A stretch of 64,000 nucleotides of DNA, from NCBI GenBank assembly GCA_013398955.1, contig VWPU01002874.1:111476-175475 (forward strand). Direction: 5' to 3'. The first letter of the stretch is position 1; each line of letters starts with the position of its first letter. Below the pieces are notes generated by a model that was not told the DNA's origin, made no database searches, and saw only the letters and a list, made by a program, of their open reading frames with translations. The stretch is from Callaeas wilsoni (taxonomy: Eukaryota; Chordata; Aves; Passeriformes; Callaeidae). Below, in pieces: positions 27,356-40,400 of the stretch. A program made the translations under genes and the position numbers.

Positions 27356-30300
27356 TCCTGTAATCTGAACAATCTTTTTCTTAATTTAAAGACTTTTCAT
27401 ATACAACCTAAAGGTTGGGTTGAATTAGGCCACAGTCCACACGCTACTCTACCTCATTCTGATTGGTATGAAAGATGAGGATCAGGAGTCGATATTTATA
27501 ACCTTATAATAAATTATTCTGATCAAGAATAGCCTGATAGCAATGTATATCTCCTATTCAGTTATTTATAATTGGTCTTGAAGACCACTTACCTAATCAG
27601 TTAAGATGAGAAATGCAATGTGGTTATATTATCCTACCGCCTTCATTCATAAATATATTTCCTTAATCAGGGTGGAAAGTTCAACTGACAACACATTTCC
27701 AACAGTAACCACACATTCTCCTCATGTCACAAGGCCCCTTTACTTTCATCAGAGAAGAGCACTAAATACTGAATTTTTAGCTACGAGTGAGAGAAATATT
27801 TATGTTGTAGATAGGTGTGAATTTTCATGGGATCTCACGGCAAGAATATTTCAGCAGAATGACCCTGCTGTGCACATTCAGGGAACATATAATGGGATAC
27901 CACATAAATGAGTGGAAAAAAAGTCATCACAGCACTTTGAGAGGGAAATAATAGCATTTTATTACCCATTTGGGCAGCATGAAGCAACACCATTTCTAGA
28001 CTGACTCTTTAGTGTTGCTAACAAGTTTCACTTAGTTTAATAAAAGTATAATTATCTTTTACTTAAACTTGACTCTAAGTCATTATTAGAACTGGGCAGA
28101 AGAAGGAAATTCCATTTCATGTAGTACTTTGCCATTTCAAATTTGACTACTCTGATTTGGCAATGAATACAAAAGAAATGTGAACTTTCTCCAAGACAGG
28201 AATGGAGGGTTGGCCAAAAAGTTCTGAAGCTATTGTTGGACCCACCTAGTTGAACGTTTGGGAGCCAAAGCAGAAGGCAGTAGAAAAGATTAAGTTCTTC
28301 TCCTGTAACCATCCTTGTTTTGCCAAACCATGCTTAGCTTTCTGTATATGTTTAAGCACCACTGACTTTACTGGGATTAAGCTCACATTTAAATTGAATC
28401 CAAGAGAGTTCATCAACCCTCTCTTGTGAATTAGGCAGTTGGTGGCTGGCAGCCAACACAGCTGTACTGGTGGTGATCCCCAAGTACGCACAAGGACATG
28501 CTAGGCCTGCCAACCGAGAAAAATACGGGTTCCTTCTGCTTGAAAAGATTCACCTGGAGTTTGGAAACTCCACCTCACCATTGTACACTCCTGCAAAGCA
28601 GGACTGATGCACTGGTACTGTGCACTAAACAAGGGAGCTACTTCTAAATGTGGAAGCTTGCATATAACTGGGTTAGAGATAACGCAGGTTGTTTAGGAGG
28701 GGGCTAAGAGTTTGTCATGTCCTGTCACTGTATTCTCAGCATCTGAAGACCTATCAATTGCATATGAGGTGTTTACATTAGGAAGAGGAAAGAAGAGATA
28801 GTATGACCTTTTCCCATCTTTCATCAATACTGAGCAACTTACCTCTTTAATCTGCTTAGTCTGAGTTGGTGGGAGGCCTGGGAACCAAAGCCTTCACTGG
28901 CAGCTCAACAGCCACTACTTAACTACCATCTTGGCTGAGTCAAACTCATTTTTATTAGCAACTAATCCATTGCATAACATAGTCAGCAGGACGACATTTC
29001 AAAAACAAAAACAAAAAAATCAAAAAGGTAACAAAATACAGTTTTTAGATAAACTATGAACCCAAAGAGATTTGAATCATCAGTCTGAGGCATAATACAC
29101 CTAGTCTTGCATAGTGGCTACTTCTTTATCTAAGTTTATCTGGTCACTAAGGTGATCAAGAGGCAAAAGTGGTTTTGTTTTCATATTACGATCAAAGTCA
29201 CAATATGCGTCAGGTCATAAAAATTCTATGTTTACAACTATAATGGTCAGGAATTTACTTTGATTCAATATTAGAATGTGATATAATTTTAAAACTGTTA
29301 AAATAATGTGATGACATTAAATAATGGGAAAAAAGGCTAAATACTAAATAAAAAATAAATGTGCATAAATTCTTGTCAGTCTTTGTGAATTACAAAGCCT
29401 TATGAGTCCCTTAAAAGATGGAAAAATATTTCCTACCCTTAACTTCCTCAATTATAAAAGTACAAGGTATTTAGCAGACCATTAAAAATACAGTTTGGAT
29501 AAACTACATCTATTCACAGATTTCTGCTGACAAGTATTATTGTTCAAAATTATAGAAAAACAAACCAGAGGATTTTAACATGACACTGTACTGTATTTTC
29601 TATTTCTTGTACTCCGTTTCTGTATTGTTATTATTTGCATCTGAAAAATTGTTTCTCAAAATCCTGAAATTTTTTTTAAATTTATTTCTGAGTGCAAATT
29701 AAGGAATCTAATTTACATGACAGATTTTAAGTTTGTTGCTGGAATTGTTTTAGATGAAAAGCTGGAGTTGGTGTTGAATTATATTATTGATGAAAAGTGC
29801 AAGAGAAAAATGTAAACTTTTGCTTGATAAACATGTCCAGATTGAATGGTATAGGGAGTGTTGATCAAAACCAGAGGACATCAGTTAAAATAAGATAAGA
29901 CAGTGGATTAGGAGAAAAGTAGTGTGACTTACCACTTCTCCTGACTATGGCTTATTCCCCCTGCTGAGCTGTGTTCTGGCCTTGTACTGCAGCCAGGAGG
30001 ACTTAGAAGGTGGTGGACTATCCTGCATTCCGGGAGATGTAGTCTCTGATAGAGAGAAGGTGAGATCCCACAGCTTCCCTGGCATAAACAGATACATAAA
30101 TAATGTCACATAGCTATTTTTAAATTTTTTTTTTCTTTTAGAAATGTTGTCTTGTAAATTGAGTGGTTAGGTCAATACAAAGCTCTAAGCACTTCAGTGC
30201 TGTAACTGCTCTCTTGGGCATGTGCCTGATGCAAACTTTGAGCATATTAAGTGTTACTGCTAAAGAACTGATATTTATTTAGAGATTCCTATGGAGACAG

Positions 30301-33300
30301 TCTGTAAACTCTCAGTATAGCAGCACCTTACATGCATGGCTTCTTGACCTGTTTCCCAAAAAATCTATACCGTTTTTTAATAGCCATAGTTGTGAAAGCC
30401 CAGTTTCCAATCACTATACTCTTACAGCTGACTAAATGTTTCAATGAGTTACATGAAACAAAACCTTATACTTTATTATGCACTGGGGAATTTGTATTGA
30501 CTATCATCAGTCACAATATAATGATCTTTTTTTCCTATATATGGCATCATATTCTCGTATCTTTTGAAATCGTTGTCTTAATATCAGATTAGGTTAAAAC
30601 TGGATTGAACACTACAGGAAAGGAAATGAGGAAGACTGAATGAACCCGGGAACCATGCTTCCTTTAAGAAATCAGCTAAGGATAGGTAAATTTTATATTT
30701 CTATTAGCATGATAGAGTTTTGTGGTGAAATAATTTGAATCCCATATTCTCACTTTCTTCTTCATCTTGTGAAATATTCAGTTGTCATCCCATTTTACTA
30801 GAGCTATTTGAAAGGAAAAAACAGAGATACACAACGTGAAAATACCAAGCCTGCCTTTGTCAAAAGGGCCAATGGTTTCTAGTGCTGGGAACTCCTGTGC
30901 AGCTGAGGTTGAAAGTGAATTAAAGCCTGGAAGTATGGCTGTATTTTACTGCTGACACATCAGGTGTGAATACTTGCCTGGCTGACAGAGCCCTCGTTTG
31001 TGGCTAGGTTTGCTGACCATAAATCTGAAGTAAGGAAAGGCAGAGGGCTGAGTTGGCATCCCAAAGCACTTATGCTTGTAAAAGCCCCAAATATTTTGTG
31101 TGCCCTGAAATGTTGACGCCCGTCTGACTGAAACCAGTCACCTTAAATGACTGCTTTTTGACATGGACAACTGCATGCAGAATGGGAGGCCAAACCTGAG
31201 GGGCAGTTTATTCTGCTGTCTGCAGCTATATTTGCTTCAAAGCTTCAATTAGCGCTTTTCTTCCATGACAGTGATTTCATTAAAAACAAAATGTTTTGTA
31301 AAACATCTTGGTGTTCTCTGAAAATTTGATGTTTGAGCTTCTCAGGTTCAGGGGAGAGAGAGAAAAGCATCTGCCTGGAAGAAAGGAAGATTAAAGTCAA
31401 CTTCTTCACTGCTTGGTTCCTTGCTGAGAGTCAAGTTCCGCTCTTTTTTTGGCCTAAAGCAAGTAACCAAGCTATAGGTTATAGATAATATTCCAGCTTG
31501 TCTCCTGGGTTACATTTCTTTCCTTCCTCCTAATTTAAAAGAAGGTAGTGGTTTTGTTCCTGTTAGAACAGGCTTTGAAACCTCAGCATGTTTCATGAAA
31601 TGGAATTACTACTTTTCAGCCAGCCCTTTGGTTTTTACTATGCCCAGGAGTAGTTATTGTGGTACTCTTTGATAGGTTTCTGGTAAACCCCCAGGAAAGT
31701 CTAGCAGGGAGGAGATAAAAGCAGCTGCAGAGACAGTAATGCTCTGCTTGTTTTAATATCTTGTTCAGAGCTAAAAGATTGAGATTGCAGTTATGATTTT
31801 TCTTCTAATCATAGAAGATAGAGAAAAATATATACCTAAACAGACCAGGAAAACAGAATATATCTATTTGCCTAATAATGTAAATGAAGGGATATAATAA
31901 TATAATATTTTGAGGTTTTTCTATGTCAGTGTATGGTCAGCAGGGCTGGCTGATAAATCTTTAGTTCTAATTTACAGGCCAAATAAATTGAGGAGGCCTA
32001 GGATAAAGGTGAAGGTCTCACTGAAGATCTGTCTGAACCAAGAGTTCAACCTGACAAAAACCACAGTGACTTGGATACTACCACTGTGCTTAAGGAAAGG
32101 CCCAAGGGAGTTGACATCTGTCTACAAAGTAGTTTTGCGCATACCACAGATCTGTCCTGTGGTCAGTGACTGAGTTTGTCACAGCATGTACAGGCAACTG
32201 CTCACCAAAAATAAGCATCCAAAATGCTACATCCATTTAAAACGACTGCATGGGACAATGTTTTACTCTGGTGCGCGTTCCACTGAGTAGCAGATCTTTA
32301 TGGTTTGTGATAGGGATGCTACTGCATGTCCTGTTTCCTTCAACAGTCATTAATCCAAGCTACAGACTGCCAGCCAAGACCGGGGTTGCACACAGCCTGT
32401 TTGTCCACACTAGCTGGAAAAAAAGTAGCACTCCACTGGCAGAAGAATTATTCAGGAAGAATTTAAAATCTTTTAAATGATGTTTGACCTTGTCGTCTTC
32501 ATTTTACGTGAACAAACATTGGGCATAAAGGGAAAGGAACACTAAGCAGGACTACAGTCATAAAATACATGATGTTGGGAGCTTCTTCCTTAAAACATCA
32601 TTATCAGTTAGACACTGTACAGTATTTCCAGCCTACGACAGAGGTGTCACAGCCATGTTGCTGTTGCTTGTTTTACCAGCATCCTTTTTGAAACTATTGA
32701 AATTCTCTCTCTCCCCCATTCCCACCCTTGAAGTCATGAACTGATCCTGTTTTATTTAAACTAAACTGAAATATTTTGCATTATCTTCACTAAATGAGAC
32801 AGAGGCCGCAAATAGCAGTAGCACCATTCAGTTATGGGGCAGTTAAGATGAATAGGATGGTAACATTTTCATTTAAAAAAGTAAAAAATTGTCTTTTTGC
32901 CTGGTGACCCTTGTTAAAAATCTTCACTATCTATATTAAATACACTTTCTTTAACTAGATTATTCCCAATTGAGTGACATAGGCTGCTAGAAAAGCATTT
33001 GCTTTCTCTGATTGAATTTTTAAATGTTAAAAAGTTAAATTATATGTTTATATATAGACAAAACTATGAATCTCAGCATGCATTGTTTATGTTTCATTGC
33101 ATACTGGATTCTTTTAGCTACACAGTCTACACACACTGAAACATAATTCCTTCAAAAATTTGTGCATCATCCTAAATAATTACAGAGAAAAGCCGTTTAT
33201 GCCTTTGGTATTTTTCCTGCAAATGAAAAGTAGAAAATATAAATTAAACCTCAAAGTATGGAATTTCTATTATTGTCTCTTTAGAAAGATATTTTTGGAA

Positions 33301-33957
33301 AATTGAGGTCTGAGCAGTATTTTAACACAAGATTTCTTTCTGTGGATGAAAAGCAATGTTAAACTGCAATAATTTTTAATGCTATGATAACCAGGCTTTG
33401 TTGGAGATTTATATGTGTGTGTATATATCTGTAGGTGGAAGAGAAGTTTTTGTTGCTAAATTTTGGACTATCTGATTTGAAAATACCTAAATATCTGCAA
33501 TCTGGAGTGTATACCAATTGTCTAAATTGTTCACCTACTCTCCCACCATAGCTGATAAAAAGGGCGAATCTCCTGAAGTCAGCTTTTTCCACCTCAGAGA
33601 CATGAGGAATTACTGTTTGGAAATATTTCTTCACTGATCAAGGAAGGAGTCTGTGTGATGGTCTTAAATTCAACACTCACACTTTTCAATATCTAAAATC
33701 AGGAGAGCTGAGTCTTACTCACAGATAATGTGCTACAATATGCCTAACTGGGAAAGGCTTTGTCCTGCCAAACGTCAAATGTTGGCCCCCCATATCTGAC
33801 AAAATCCCTAGAGGGCTCCCTATCTGAGGTGCCATTCCTTCATTCTGCAGTCATCACTTAAAAAGGGTTGGAGGAGCTACTTAATTCCATAAACCCACAC
33901 AGGTGACATTTTCTGGAAACGACTGCACAAGTTTCTCAGAAAAGCTGTGAAATCTCC
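27356..33957. other. Intergenic, no supported gene
   Basis: Strongly AT-rich in places, especially about 29,220-29,380. The longest frame is 101 codons (27606-27911, +), with no recognisable family. A short A/C repeat ('caaaaacaaaaac') lies at about 29,003-29,020. I see no RNA gene, CpG cluster or CR1 sequence before 33,958. Confidence 0.55.
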
Positions 33958-34100
33958 ATGGAATCATAGTATTGTGGAAGAGTTTGGATTGCAAGAGGCC
34001 TTAAAGATCATCAAGTTCTAATCCCCTGATATGGGCAGGGACACCTTCCACTAGAGCGGGTTTCTCAAAGTCCCATCCAACATAGCCTTCCATTCCTGGG
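33958..34100 (-). mobile_element. CR1 LINE fragment, 3' end
   Basis: The plus strand reads 'ggaatcatagtattgtgg', then 'gggcagggacaccttccactaga', then a diverged 'tttctcaaagtcccatccaa'. This is the reverse complement of the usual CR1 3' untranslated end. Only the last 140 bp or so survive, so the copy is heavily 5'-truncated, as is typical of CR1. Several mismatches in the terminal motif suggest an old insertion. The right boundary is approximate because similarity fades after about 34,100. Confidence 0.8.
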
Positions 34101-34382
34101 ATTTTTCAAGATGAAGCCAGTTCTAGTGTTGCTGCCAGTCCTGAGCTAGATAGTTATTCCCTGCATACAACTTCCAGCCTATATTTCTGCATTGGTTTGT
34201 GTTGTTATTTTTCCTGCTGGTGACAAAACAAGTCCAGATATTGTGCTTTAACATAGACATTGATGATTAGGTGAGATGAAAGCAAACCCTGGTTTGGGGC
34301 TGCTTCTCTAAAAAAAATGGGCTTGGAATTTCTCTTTTTACTTTTCATTATAATTTAAGCATCTCACCACATACTGTTTTCT

Positions 34383-34416
34383 TTAATTTAATTTGTTTCC
34401 CTATAAATTAAATTAA
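34383..34416. repeat. Perfect inverted repeat, 12-bp AT-only arms
   Basis: TTAATTTAATTT (34,383-34,394) and AAATTAAATTAA (34,405-34,416) are exact reverse complements around a 10-nt spacer. The arms also contain TTAATT/AATTAA units of the kind bound by homeodomain proteins, but AT-rich context makes chance plausible. Confidence 0.85.
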
Positions 34417-37400
34417 GTCCTTATTGGAAACAGGAACATTTCAGAAAAATCTTTTTTTCCCACTAACACTTTTTTTAGTAAGTGAAACATTGATTGTGAT
34501 CTTACTGGATAGGAATAAGGCTTTTGGATTTGTTCTTGGATAATGAAAGCATCCAAGAGAGGAGATGGGGACCAATAAATTTTTAAGGAATAGTATGGAA
34601 GTAGAACCCTAGTCTGCAGTAGAGGAGAGCAGCAATGACAGTGAAGACACTGGTGCAGATCACGGCAGGAGTGTTGTTACTGTTTTTGGAGCATTGTACA
34701 CTAGCTATATAAGGGAGATATCAGCATCGCTTTTTCGAAGATTTGATCAATTTAACAGTTCAAGAACATGTAATTATTTGTGGAAGAGGGGTTGTTGTAG
34801 CGCTGGGGTTTTTTTTATTTGTGAGTTTAACACTTCTGTTATCTGTAACTCTAACTCCTTTTGTCCATTGAAGTATAGCATAAATCTTACTTTAGACATA
34901 TTGCTGTCAGCCACAGTATTACCTGAATCCTTTCCATGTAACTTAGAGGGCAACAGTAAACTCTATGACAGATCTTATGGATGTTCTATCTCTTCTCCTT
35001 TTTCTGTTCTATAAAACTCTCTTTGCCATGAGATGTTCTTAAGGGAAAGAATGAGAGATGTTCTGGTTATGATAAAATGTACTCTATCAAATAAATGGGG
35101 CTGGCAAAATTTCTAAAAAGTGGTTAGACTCTAGATTAATTTAATCTCCTCTGAAACTTTATTCCATATTTTCTTTCGACAATCATACATGAAGAACTAG
35201 ACTTTCATCTGTTTTAAGTCAATATAACATCACTGACATCAGCTCTGTTTCCTAGGATAATCTGGGTGCACCCTGACACAAAGAAACTTAGGCAGTGCAA
35301 TAGTTTCCAGCCCCGAACTGGTTCACACAGGACCAGCTTGAGCCTCCCCACACTGGATTCACCTGCAGACCAGCATTACTTCATGTGCTGAACCATGTGA
35401 GCAAGAGAGACTTGTGAGAGTTGAATCAGCCTGATTTGTTGCAGTACTGAAGTTACCAAAACTTTCCAGGCATGGATGTGCTAAAAACAGGGGAGGCATT
35501 GGAGAAGCAACGCAGCAGAATCCAGCAAGGCCAATACTGGACATAAATTGGAAATGTGAGCAGAGCAAGCTTGTTTTCCAGAAGTGGGAAGTCTTTCAAG
35601 GACTGGATCAGTGATAAAGGCTCAACATTTAGCTGTGGTCCTTGGCTGCCAAAACCCTGCCAGGTAGTAGATTGCTTCAGTGAAACAAGTTCAAAAGTGT
35701 CTTTTCATGAGGGCACTGTGTATTTCAAAGCCTATCTACTCATCTAGACTGTCTTTGTAATCTATTCATACATAATGGAGAGTCATCTCTTGGTCTGTAA
35801 GAGCTAAAGGTCCAATCCAAAGGCTTTGGTTAAAGTTATGTTCACCTTCTTCTCTAGTATCTGAGTTGATGCCATCTTTTCTTCATAAGTAGAAGATAGA
35901 TATTTAACATCCTTGAGAAAATACTTTTCAATTTCTTGCTGCAAGATTTGCAGAAGAGGAGAGAACACATATTTAAAGAATCAGTTGCCTAAACATAGGC
36001 GTCTTGTGCTCATTTGTATCCTTGAGGATGTCCTGTTTAGCCTGTAGGTGAATAAGGATCTTCTACAGGTACTGACAGCCCCAGGTGACTGTGTTACAGC
36101 AACCTAGACAGCACTATGCCTTTTTTTAGTCAAGTGAGGCTGCTCCCTGAGTCTGTGTTTGACTTGCTGGGTTATAGCTTCTGCAAGCAGTGCAGAAAAG
36201 GTAGCCCGCCAGAGAGTCCAGTAACGCCTGTACAGGACTGGCAGCCATGTCACATTAGCTAAGTTTGGAGAGGCCAAAGTGTTTAAGAAGAACCATGAAT
36301 AGACCATGAATAGTGAACAACATGGGCAAACTTGAGAACGTGACCATGAATATTGAATGCTGCTTCTTAAATCTGAGTGTAGGGAAAAAATCCTCACATG
36401 ATTAATGAAAACAACAAGTAATGTCAAAACTAAAGGTCTCTGACCGTTGTTTTTCCTTCTTCTTGACTTTTTCTGGAAAACACTCTAACCAATCCTACTG
36501 TACAGTCCTTCAACTTGCTGGAGGTGTGTATCTCTCTCATAATGCTTCATAAACATAACCACTGTCTATCGAAATCCTGTGGCTCACTGTTTCTGAAGTA
36601 GGACACAGAGTCTCTGGAAAGAAACTACTAAGAGACTAAAATGGATCCTGTGGATCCATAACTAACACCCAGTAAACACAAAAATTGCATGTCTTGAATT
36701 TGAGAAAAAATCATATTTGTTTCCAATTTTATAATACTTTTGACATGCTAGCAAGTACTTGAATAAATGTAGCATTTTGCATATAAAAATTGCAACCCAA
36801 ATGGAGGCAGCAATATTTCAGAACAGAAAAACCATTGGGCAATTTCTCATTGAGTTGCCAGAGAAGCCTTCCCATATCCTCAGAAGAAATGAGAACAGAC
36901 AAAGAAGTCCTGCATAGTCCATTCTCTAGTAGGAAGCAGATCATATTTCTCACATCTGTTACCAGCATGGCCCGTCAGCTCTGTTCCTATCAGAGGGATG
37001 ATCAGGATCAACGAGTTGAGGTTTTGCCTTTTAAGCAGTTATACTTCTCATCTTGTTATATTCTTTTTAAATTTTAAAGCAGTTTGGTGCTATGAAGGAG
37101 TTCCTACTATTCTGTCAATAGTACAAGGTCACTCCACCAGTGTAACATAATACATCACCAGCTTGCGTGCTTCAGGCATTTGAGTAGATTAATTTTGTCC
37201 TGGTAAATGTAGTGAGGCATCTTTACTTCCTGCTTTTCTGTGGACAGTCAGTCCAATGTTAATGTCAAAAGTAACTTCATGTTGTAGTAACATATTACTT
37301 TTAAAAACCTTAGATAATCCTCAGTAAAGATCTGAATGTAAAATGTCATAATGCTTTACTTCTGTGAAAGTATTTTTTCCTCCTTTTATGAACTATACAA

Positions 37401-40400
37401 ACGTTGAATCACGGAAATGACTTAAAATTTTTATCTATTTGCCAGCTTGCCAATATGCAGCAAGGAGAGTGTGTACAAACAGGTGGACAGGCCTTCATAT
37501 TTGAATGCCATAGAGAAAGAAACTCAGGGATAAAATTGAAGGACCACAGCTCACCTGTAGTTTCCCAAATTATTTTAAACTCTAGAAACTGCAACCTGAA
37601 ACACTTCTGAAATGTAAAAGTCCTTCTCAAATCCAAAGAGCTAACCATTTGTAGTGAAAGCTTTGGGTGCATTAAGTATATTTAGTCTCCTATATTTTAG
37701 AGATGGAAATTGCCAGAATAAGTCCATAATGCTTATGTTCTTGTGAATCTCGTACTCTAATAAAATCTCATTTTTTGCTCCTACTTAATTGAAAGGTTTA
37801 TAGTGCAGAATAATATTTAATCATAGTACGTAAGGTAGCAATTAGAGAAAACCTTGACAGGCTTGTATAATGAAGTAGCGAATAGTGAAATCCAATAATT
37901 TCTAGAAATTACTTCAGAAAAGACTGATGTTATATAAAATACATGCAGGAAAACTGGGAGGTAATTAAAGACTGGATACAACCACACTTTTTGTTTGTAT
38001 TTTACATGGGTGAAGACTGAGGGAATTACCAGCAGTGCAAGTTCAGAATGTTGAACACCAGCCATCATATAAATAAATGCTGAAATATTTATGATGCACA
38101 TCCTAGAGTAGAATATACAGGGGTGAAAATTCACAGGTGGCATTGCCCTGATGATTTCACAGTCACTTGAGAAATTGCAAATGATAAGATGGATCAAACA
38201 CACAAGAGTTTAAAGGGTAAAAATCTGCCACTTTCTGCTCTGTATGAACACTTGCTAAATACTTCAGGGTGAGCTGTCAGAAAGTGACTAAATTTGCCAT
38301 AGAGTATCTTGGGGACCAAAGACTGGAAAGCATGTTTCTGGTTTCACTTGAAAAAATTGGTCTCTGAGAATGGCAGAAGCATCTATTCCTACTCAAATAT
38401 GTGTTACAAAAATACATGCCATTAAATGATACACATAGAAGCAGCAATTTAGACAGTTGGTAAGAAAATTACACCTTGTATGTGAAAGCTACACAGGCAA
38501 AAAAGAAAGTGGAAGCAACTGCTGCTGCACAATGATTTTAATTTAATTTATTACGTTAATACACAGACTCATTTCGCCTTTTATTGGGAAAAAAGTGTGT
38601 GTCCATGTCAAAGTAAAGAATTATATGAGCTTTTGGTTCCGAATCAGGACATCATGTAAGGGATAAAATGCTTTTTTCTTCCAAGTGATTAAAAAAAGCT
38701 CAGAATCTGACTTTGTGTTCTAACTTTGGATGTCAAATGCATTTTTAATTAGGATGTTCTTTCTACTATGATTAGTACTCTTAGCAGATGTTTTTGCTCA
38801 AGAATCAAGACCATTGGAAACCAATTTTCTCAGTGAGAATTTTGATCTAATTGGCATGTGTAATAAAGGGATTTCCTGCTCTAAATATACTGATTTCCTC
38901 AACTATTGTGACTATGTGTAACATATGTCTCCAAACCAGAGTATCCTCAATTACCAATATTCCAGAGTTTAACTTGTGAAAGCTCAAAGATCTTATACAG
39001 TTTCAAAATTTAATTCAAAAGTTCTGAGTTCAGTGAGATTTCAGGGCATTTATGACCTTTCATGACATGCTCAATATGTTGCAGGATCAGGCCCTTAAGT
39101 AATGCCACAAGGAAGTATTCAGAATATGAATTTCTGGATTTTGTCAGTTGGGATGTCATAGAATTGGCTCAACAATCACAAAAAATTTCAAAACATCTGG
39201 AAGACATCACATTTCTTACTGATGGTACCTACTAGATTTAGGCAGGAAAGCCCCAGTGTAACTATTTTTTTTAGGGCTAGCCCTTTTTGAAAGAAGTTGA
39301 TACACACATAGCTAAGTTCTTAAAAATGTAGAAAATCTCACCAGATCTGAAAAAGGGTTTAACAAGAGGATTTAGAACAGACTATTATGACAGCCTTGGG
39401 CATGTCATAAATGGGCCAGATTTGATATAGCGGAACAGATAGAAGGTGAAAGAACCAAGATTTGCAGAAGAACTGGAGTTTTAACAAGAAGTATGAAGTG
39501 GAATATGAAATATTACATCCATATGCTAGAAAAACCACATGTCGAACAGAAGGAATGGTAGACTATGAAAGCAGTGACTTAAAATTTGTTGGGTTTGGCA
39601 AAGCAAGTCATAATCAGTACAATAAACAGAACACTCAAATACTTAAATAACCTTGAAGAAATGTTGTAACAGCAAACAATATTTCCCTCTTGATTAAAAA
39701 AAAAAAAGCAGCACCAATTCTGTTAGGTAGTATTATGTTTTAAGTTTTCTAAAATTTGAGGGTATGCAGCATTACTATACTTTGTTTTGATAGTAAGTAC
39801 AACTCTCTTGTGAAAACACTACCACTTGTTAAATATTGCATGAAAAATATCTACACTTTTGTGGGCAGTGAGGAAAAACAAGTACAGTATATGCAGCAGC
39901 AAACTGCAGACAAATGGAAGTGTTACGGGTTCTACCCTACAGAATTATATCATAAAAATCTCATACATTATTAATGGATTTGCCTCACTCAGTGGAACAC
40001 TGGAAGCTTTATCCATTCTTTTAGTACTCCTGAGGACACCATATAATCTTCAAAACTCTGCTTTCTTTCAGCTATTACAGTATGTCACACTAACCAAGAC
40101 GCTACCTGCAGTGGGCTGTTTAAATTGATCCTCTTATTTTTGCTTTAATATAAACTAAAGCTAACATAGTTCACAGATTTCAGGCAGATGTTACAAAACA
40201 ACAGAGCTTACTTTAAAAGTTTCCACAATGTCTCGTAATTTACACTAACTGCATATGACTCTAAGAATTATTACTAGTATTTACAAGCAAATATTACCTG
40301 AGCCATAGGATGGTAGTCCTGCAAGTTGCAGTGTATAGGATGTATCTTTCATCTCTGAAGCTGAAAACCTGTTGAGAAATTTATTTTTTTACTTTTGAGG

